Positions 7,047 through 7,501 of a stretch of DNA of 7,501 nt are shown piece by piece. This DNA is from Deltaproteobacteria bacterium. GTDB taxonomy: Bacteria; Desulfobacterota; Desulfobacteria; Desulfobacterales; SURF-7. The stretch lies in NCBI GenBank assembly GCA_019307665.1, contig JAFDJC010000154.1, positions 1 to 7,501 on the forward strand, given 5' to 3'. The stretch's first letter is position 1. Each line of letters begins with the position of its first letter. Below the pieces are notes generated by a model. The model saw nothing but the letters and a program-made list of their open reading frames with translations, had not been told where the DNA came from and searched no databases. The position numbers and the translations under genes were made by a program.

Positions 7047-7253
7047 TTAAAATTCTGCTGATTTACTTTTTTCTAATCGATCAGCTTTATTTTCATTGAT
7101 ATTAAATTCAAAATTAGAATTCTTTGCATTTACTAATGCGAGCGAAAATAAGTAGACATCGGGTTGAGCAATATCTTCAGCAGTTGCGCGCTCCGAGGGG
7201 GTGTCTAAATTATAATGATCACATTAGTAACTGAAAATAGGAGCTTCACGCAT
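7047..7253 (-). pseudogene. Possible decayed small gene with an in-frame stop
   Basis: ATG at 7253-7251 opens a frame of nine codons (MREAPIFSY), then TAA (7226-7224), then 58 more codons in the same frame to TAA at 7049-7047. The second part reads as ordinary soluble protein (for example PSERATAEDIAQPDVYLFSL, then an Asn/Glu/Lys-rich tail) and has no start codon of its own. The ATG would be about 28 bases after the predicted sigma-54 transcription start, but there is no ribosome site. No family is recognised. In AT-rich DNA an open run of this length can arise by chance, so this is weak. Confidence 0.22.
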
Positions 7254-7291
7254 ATTGAGCAGTTATAATGAGCACAAATTGCAGAAATTAT

Positions 7292-7307
7292 TGCAAATTG
7301 CATGCCT
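7292..7307 (-). promoter_or_regulatory. Sigma-54 (-24/-12) promoter candidate
   Basis: The minus strand reads AGGCATGCAATTTGCA. It has the required GG (7306-7305) and GC (7294-7293) separated by exactly ten bases, with GGCA at -24 and a perfect TTGCA at -12, against the consensus TGGCACG-N4-TTGCA. The predicted start is near 7281, reading toward the glycosyltransferase about 465 bases away, or toward the small broken frame at 7253. Exopolysaccharide loci under sigma-54 control are known, which fits the context. The first T and the C at the end of TGGCAC are not conserved. Confidence 0.5.
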
Positions 7308-7321
7308 ATTCGAGGCTGGGA

Positions 7322-7352
7322 CCGGTCTGGATTAAATGTTTGTTCGGACCGG
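7322..7352 (+). repeat. Imperfect inverted repeat / hairpin upstream of the sigma-54 candidate
   Basis: CCGGTC (7322-7327) and GACCGG (7347-7352) pair perfectly. As plus-strand RNA the stem extends to 11 pairs using G-U pairs (7322-7332 with 7342-7352) around a nine-base loop. As minus-strand RNA three of these become mismatches. No T run follows, so it is not a terminator. Relative to the predicted sigma-54 start it spans about -41 to -71, so it could also be a protein-binding dyad. Confidence 0.4.
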
Positions 7353-7501
7353 ATAGTTACTGAGTCTTAGATTCTCATAACCACCTGAAATTGTATTTAT
7401 TATCAATGAGATAGCCGCGTTGAAAACCCTTGAAATTGAAATTCTTAAGCCCCTAGCCCCTTCCCTCGCCAGACTCCAATAATATTGAATATGATATTGC
7501 A

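Larger units (their letters stand above)
6817..7501. other. 685-base stretch without a confident gene; regulatory and possible remnant sequence
   Basis: No complete recognisable gene is seen on either strand. It is the region upstream of the whole minus-strand row and is AT-rich except for a G-rich block (minus strand, 7470-7449). From upstream to downstream on the minus strand it holds that G-rich block, an imperfect inverted repeat (7322-7352), a sigma-54-like promoter (7307-7292), two near-identical 14-base copies (7263-7276 and 7210-7223), a stop-broken frame (7253-7047), a start-less open stretch (7026-6919) and a 30-codon GTG frame (6925-6833). The parts that can be argued for are listed separately. 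Confidence 0.6.

Noticed and set aside
7268..7363. 31-codon plus-strand frame with several cysteines covering the inverted repeat
   Set aside because: No ribosome site, no recognisable protein, and it overlaps the repeat and promoter candidate; its length is expected by chance.
1..7501. CRISPR array, tRNA, rRNA or insertion sequence
   Set aside because: No regularly spaced repeats, no cloverleaf or rRNA-like stretch, and no transposase frame or flanking terminal repeats were seen.

Overview
The window is AT-rich bacterial DNA. It carries a surface-polysaccharide (exopolysaccharide or O-antigen type) gene block with every convincing gene on the minus strand, so transcription reads from right to left. 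The sequence alone does not fix the species. The AT richness and the cluster make-up (two GT-B glycosyltransferases, a Wzx-type flippase, small SAM methyltransferases, a radical SAM enzyme) suggest a Gram-negative, Desulfobacterota-like or similar environmental bacterium. That placement is only a guess.

In transcription order: 7501-6817 is a 685-base stretch without a confident gene. It holds a good sigma-54 (-24/-12) promoter candidate at 7307-7292, a long imperfect inverted repeat just upstream of it (7322-7352), a short open frame broken by a stop (7253-7047), and a 30-codon GTG frame with a strong Shine-Dalgarno sequence (6925-6833). Then come a TuaH-like glycosyltransferase (6816-5635), a GT4 glycosyltransferase (5544-4324), a class I SAM methyltransferase (4163-3447), a second class I methyltransferase with a hydrophobic C-terminal segment and an apparent TTG start (3370-2465), a polytopic oligosaccharide flippase (2369-858), and a membrane-anchored methyltransferase that stops right after its first SAM-binding motif and is probably broken (761-246). 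Last is the first 46 codons of a radical SAM protein (138-1), which runs off the left edge and shows the CxxxCxxC cluster motif.

A plausible joint role is this: the two glycosyltransferases add sugars to a lipid-linked oligosaccharide on the cytoplasmic face of the inner membrane. The methyltransferases, two of them apparently membrane-associated, O-methylate or otherwise cap sugars. The flippase moves the product to the periplasm. No polymerase, ligase, initiating sugar-phosphate transferase or export gene lies in the window, so the block is part of a larger locus. Gaps between genes are 76-160 bases with no overlaps. That is loose for an operon and leaves room for internal signals, including a terminator-like hairpin at 2390-2429 that would act on plus-strand transcripts.

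The least ordinary points are the truncated methyltransferase, the radical SAM gene at the edge, the sigma-54 promoter with its flanking repeat, and the hairpin pointing against the operon.
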